A stretch of 16,078 nucleotides of DNA, from the NCBI GenBank assembly GCA_009908735.1, contig JAAAOR010000008.1, positions 1-16,078 on the forward strand, given 5' to 3'. The notes beneath the pieces are model-generated. The model had not been told where the DNA came from. It did no database searches and saw only the letters and a program-made list of their open reading frames with translations. The stretch's first letter is position 1. Every line of letters begins with the position of its first letter. Origin of the DNA: Spirochaetota bacterium (lineage in GTDB: Bacteria; Spirochaetota; Spirochaetia; DSM-27196; PWMO01). Of the stretch, positions 13,984 to 16,078 are shown piece after piece. The translations under genes and the position numbers were made by a program.

Positions 13984-14850
13984 CTACTCCACGTTTCGCA
14001 ATTGTTCACGGATGTTTTCTACGGCGTTCTTTGCCTCGACGACGCGGCGGTTCACGTCGGAGGCGAAGCTCTTGGAGGCGACGGTATTCACCTCCCGATT
14101 GAGCTCCTGGCAGAAGAAGTCGAGCTTCTTACCGACCGCGCCCTCTGTGGAGACCGTCTCCTCGAATGACTTCAGATGCGCGCGAAGCCGCACGAGCTCC
14201 TCGTTTATCGAGTGCTTGATGAGAAGCGAGGCGATCTCCCCGTAGACTCGGTCCTCGTTGGCCTGCTCGCCGAGCACCTCGTCGAAGCGTTCTTTGACAT
14301 TCTGCCGAAGCGCCGCCTCGAGCTCCGGGGCGCGCCCCTCGAGCTCGTCGACGACCTCCCGGATCCGCGTCAGCTGGGACATAACATCATCCCGGGTGGA
14401 CGCTCCCTCACGGGCACGCGAATCATCGAACTCCGCGAGCGCCTTTTCGAGGGTGGGCCGCATGAGCTCCCAGTAGTCGTCGATGTCCCGGCTGCGCTTG
14501 ACCTCCATGATGCCCTCGATCCGCATCACGTGGGACAGCTTCACCTCTTCCCCCGAGCCGAGGATTTCACTCATCTCGCGAAGCGCATTACGATAGGCGC
14601 CGAGCGTGGGTCGATCGATATTTACCGACACGTCGGACTCGCGGTCGTGCACGCGCAAATAGATCTCCACGCGCCCCCGTAACAGCCACGGCGCCACGAA
14701 CTCCCGCACCGAGGGCTCGAGCGGGCTCAAGAAAGACGGGAGGTTCACGAAGACGTCGAGGTAACGGTTGTTGTAGGATTTCACCTCCGCGGTGATCTCC
14801 AGGTTTTCCGCGCGGTACTCGGCGTAGCCGAAGCCGGTCATACCCTTCAT
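13984..14850 (-). CDS. yicC: YicC-family endoribonuclease
   Basis: A 288-residue member of the YicC family; E. coli YicC is an endoribonuclease linked to small-RNA decay. N-terminal signature MKGMTGFGYAEY, then VEVKSYNNRYLDV-type core (here VKSYNNRYLDVFVNLPSFL), and the C-terminal block DRVYGEIASLLIKHSINEEL, RLRAHL, GKKLDFFCQELNREVNT and SKS at the end, all diagnostic. The middle is strongly helical and charged, in line with its oligomeric structure. ATG-14850 overlaps the murC stop as ATGA. It sits between murC and the kinase, in one tightly packed operon, and may share RNA-decay functions with the Mut7-C protein two genes on. Confidence 0.95.
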   Translation of the reverse strand: MKGMTGFGYAEYRAENLEITAEVKSYNNRYLDVFVNLPSFLSPLEPSVREFVAPWLLRGRVEIYLRVHDRESDVSVNIDRPTLGAYRNALREMSEILGSGEEVKLSHVMRIEGIMEVKRSRDIDDYWELMRPTLEKALAEFDDSRAREGASTRDDVMSQLTRIREVVDELEGRAPELEAALRQNVKERFDEVLGEQANEDRVYGEIASLLIKHSINEELVRLRAHLKSFEETVSTEGAVGKKLDFFCQELNREVNTVASKSFASDVNRRVVEAKNAVENIREQLRNVE

Positions 14851-16078
14851 GCGTCTTCGCTCTCTTTCGATCGGGCCGCATAGAGCCGGTGGGACAGCAC
14901 CCAGTTGTTCCCCGCCCCCATCGTGATGAAAAGATCCCCTGCGGTAAGCGCGTCGCGGAGCTCGGCCTCCGTATCGTCCACCTTCTCAATGTATCGCACC
15001 GCGGGATGACGCGCCGCGACCGCATTTGCGAGGTCCCGGCCGTCAATCGACCCGTCGAACTGCTCACGAGCGGAGGCATAGATCTCGTGGAGGATGACCT
15101 CGTCTGCATCGGCGAAACAGATTGCGAAGTCCGCGAGCAGTGCCGCGGTCCGCGAGTAGGTGTGAGACATGAAGTCGACGATGAGGCGACGGTCGGGATA
15201 GAAGCGCCGGATTCCGGCAAGTGTTTTGCGAATGGCGGTCGGGTGGTGGCCGTAATCGTCGAGAAACAGCACCCCACCGGCCTCTCCGATGACCTCGCTG
15301 CGGCGGCGGGTGCCGGCAAATTCGCGCAGCGCCGCGGCCGCGTCGGCCGCCTCGAGGCCCAGGCCGGTGTCGTCCGCGGAAGCGCCCCCCGCCACGCCGC
15401 CGTGGCGCCCGGAGGCTTCAAACCCCGCTGCGGCGCCCGGGCTCCGCGCGGCAAGGCGTGAAACCGCGCAGAGCGCGGCTGCGGCGTTTATCGCGTTGTG
15501 CTCACCGGGCACGCGGACCTCGAAGGGCTGGTCGGAGCCGGCAAGGCGGAACTCGGTCCGCCCGGGTAGCGTTAGCACGTGCTCGACACCGAAGTCCCCG
15601 CCGGCCTCTCGACCGTAGGCGGTACGTCCGACATCCGAACGCCGCGCGGCGCACAGTAGATGAGCTCCCCGCCGGGGGGTAAACGCTCGATGTAGGTGAT
15701 GAAGGCGTCGCGGATATCGCCGTAGTTACGATAGTAGTCGAGGTGATCCGGCTCGATACTCGTGACGATGATGATGTCGGGGTGGAAGTCGAGGAAGTGA
15801 CGCCTGTACTCACAGGTTTCGGCAACGAAGAACTCCTGCCCGCCGGAGTAGGTCGACATCCCGTCGAAATCGGCGACAGCACTTCCCACGAGGACCGCGC
15901 CGGGAAGACCGAGACGCTTTACGAGGGTCCCGATCATCGCGGTCGTCGTGGTCTTTCCGTGCACTCCCGATACCCCGAGGGCCACACGGCCACGGGAGAG
16001 CTCTCCGAGGGCCTCGGTATACGTGAAGCGGGGAATGCCGCGATCGCGGGCCGAGGTGAGCTGAGGATTGCTCTCAGG
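14847..16078 (-). pseudogene. murC: UDP-N-acetylmuramate--L-alanine ligase MurC, apparent frameshift, 5' partial
   Basis: Adds L-Ala to UDP-MurNAc, the first peptide step of peptidoglycan synthesis. The reading frame enters at 16078 and carries NPQLTSARDRGIPRF, the ATP loop GVSGVHGKTTT, the EYRRHFL and SIEPDHLDYY segments and GGELIYCA, then hits a stop at 15572. The remaining gene is in the -1 frame from about 15617 (YGREAGGDFGVEHVLTLPG) through PGEHNAINAAAAL, RRRSE, DDYGHHPT, HTYSRT and MGAGN to the stop at 14847. The switch lies between 15652 and 15617, where family members carry a DD-x-G stretch, so a 1-base loss or somewhat larger deletion is likely. A Gly/Ala-rich insert follows SRLAARSPG (35 residues). 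MurC is normally essential, so a sequencing error or a recent mutation should be checked. It leads the yicC operon. Confidence 0.88.

Noticed and set aside
15674..15679. CCCCCC run (minus strand) as a programmed -1 frameshift site in murC
   Set aside because: The run is a possible slip site in the right direction, but the original frame continues to match MurC (GGELIYCA) for about ten codons past it, so the frame change must be further downstream.

Overview
The window reads as a high-GC bacterial chromosome segment, most probably from a spirochaete. That is inference from gene content: a 30-residue AURKAIP1/COX24-type basic protein next to folP, a short divergent RpoZ, a chlamydial-type class Ic ribonucleotide reductase, and a murC-yicC-cmk-like-Mut7-C cluster. 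No rRNA or tRNA is present to settle it. Several lipoproteins, strong Shine-Dalgarno sites and frequent GTG starts fit a diderm bacterium. Rubrerythrin suggests an anaerobic or oxygen-sensitive lifestyle. I saw no insertion sequence, phage gene, CRISPR array or tRNA.

Layout. 1-1000 (minus): folP (3' end outside the window), preceded by a 30-codon AURKAIP1/COX24-like gene with a good sigma70-type promoter. 1020-2228 (plus): a small lipoprotein and a TetR-family regulator, probably one operon, with a 14-bp palindrome over the putative -35. 2250-3450 (minus): rpoZ then miaA, two bases apart. 3500-7995 (plus): nrdA and nrdB, encoding a class Ic RNR whose promoter region carries a good NrdR-box match. 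The two genes are separated by 427 bp of GC-rich inverted and tandem repeats. 8130-10189 (minus): a GHMP kinase resembling plant galacturonokinase overlaps a sugar-1-phosphate nucleotidyltransferase by 4 bp, suggesting a two-step route to an NDP-sugar. 10379-11130 (minus): rubrerythrin with a strong promoter and a terminator. 11263-12620 (minus): a DUF3179 lipoprotein. 12725-16078 (minus): murC, yicC, an archaeal-type CMP-kinase-like P-loop kinase and a ubiquitin-like/Mut7-C RNase protein, all overlapping or within 4 bp. MurC runs off the window and is split by an apparent -1 frameshift.

How the genes work together. NrdA/NrdB make deoxynucleotides under probable NrdR control. MurC feeds peptidoglycan synthesis. 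FolP makes dihydropteroate. MiaA modifies tRNA and RpoZ belongs to RNA polymerase. YicC and the Mut7-C protein are both (putative) RNases and flank a nucleotide-kinase-like protein, so that operon may link RNA turnover with nucleotide recycling. The most interesting points are the galacturonokinase-like/nucleotidyltransferase pair, the radical-tyrosine-free NrdB with a further Tyr-to-Phe change at the relay position, the structured nrdA-nrdB spacer, and the broken murC frame. Three conserved enzymes here (MurC, the nucleotidyltransferase, NrdA) carry Gly/Ala-rich low-complexity inserts or linkers.
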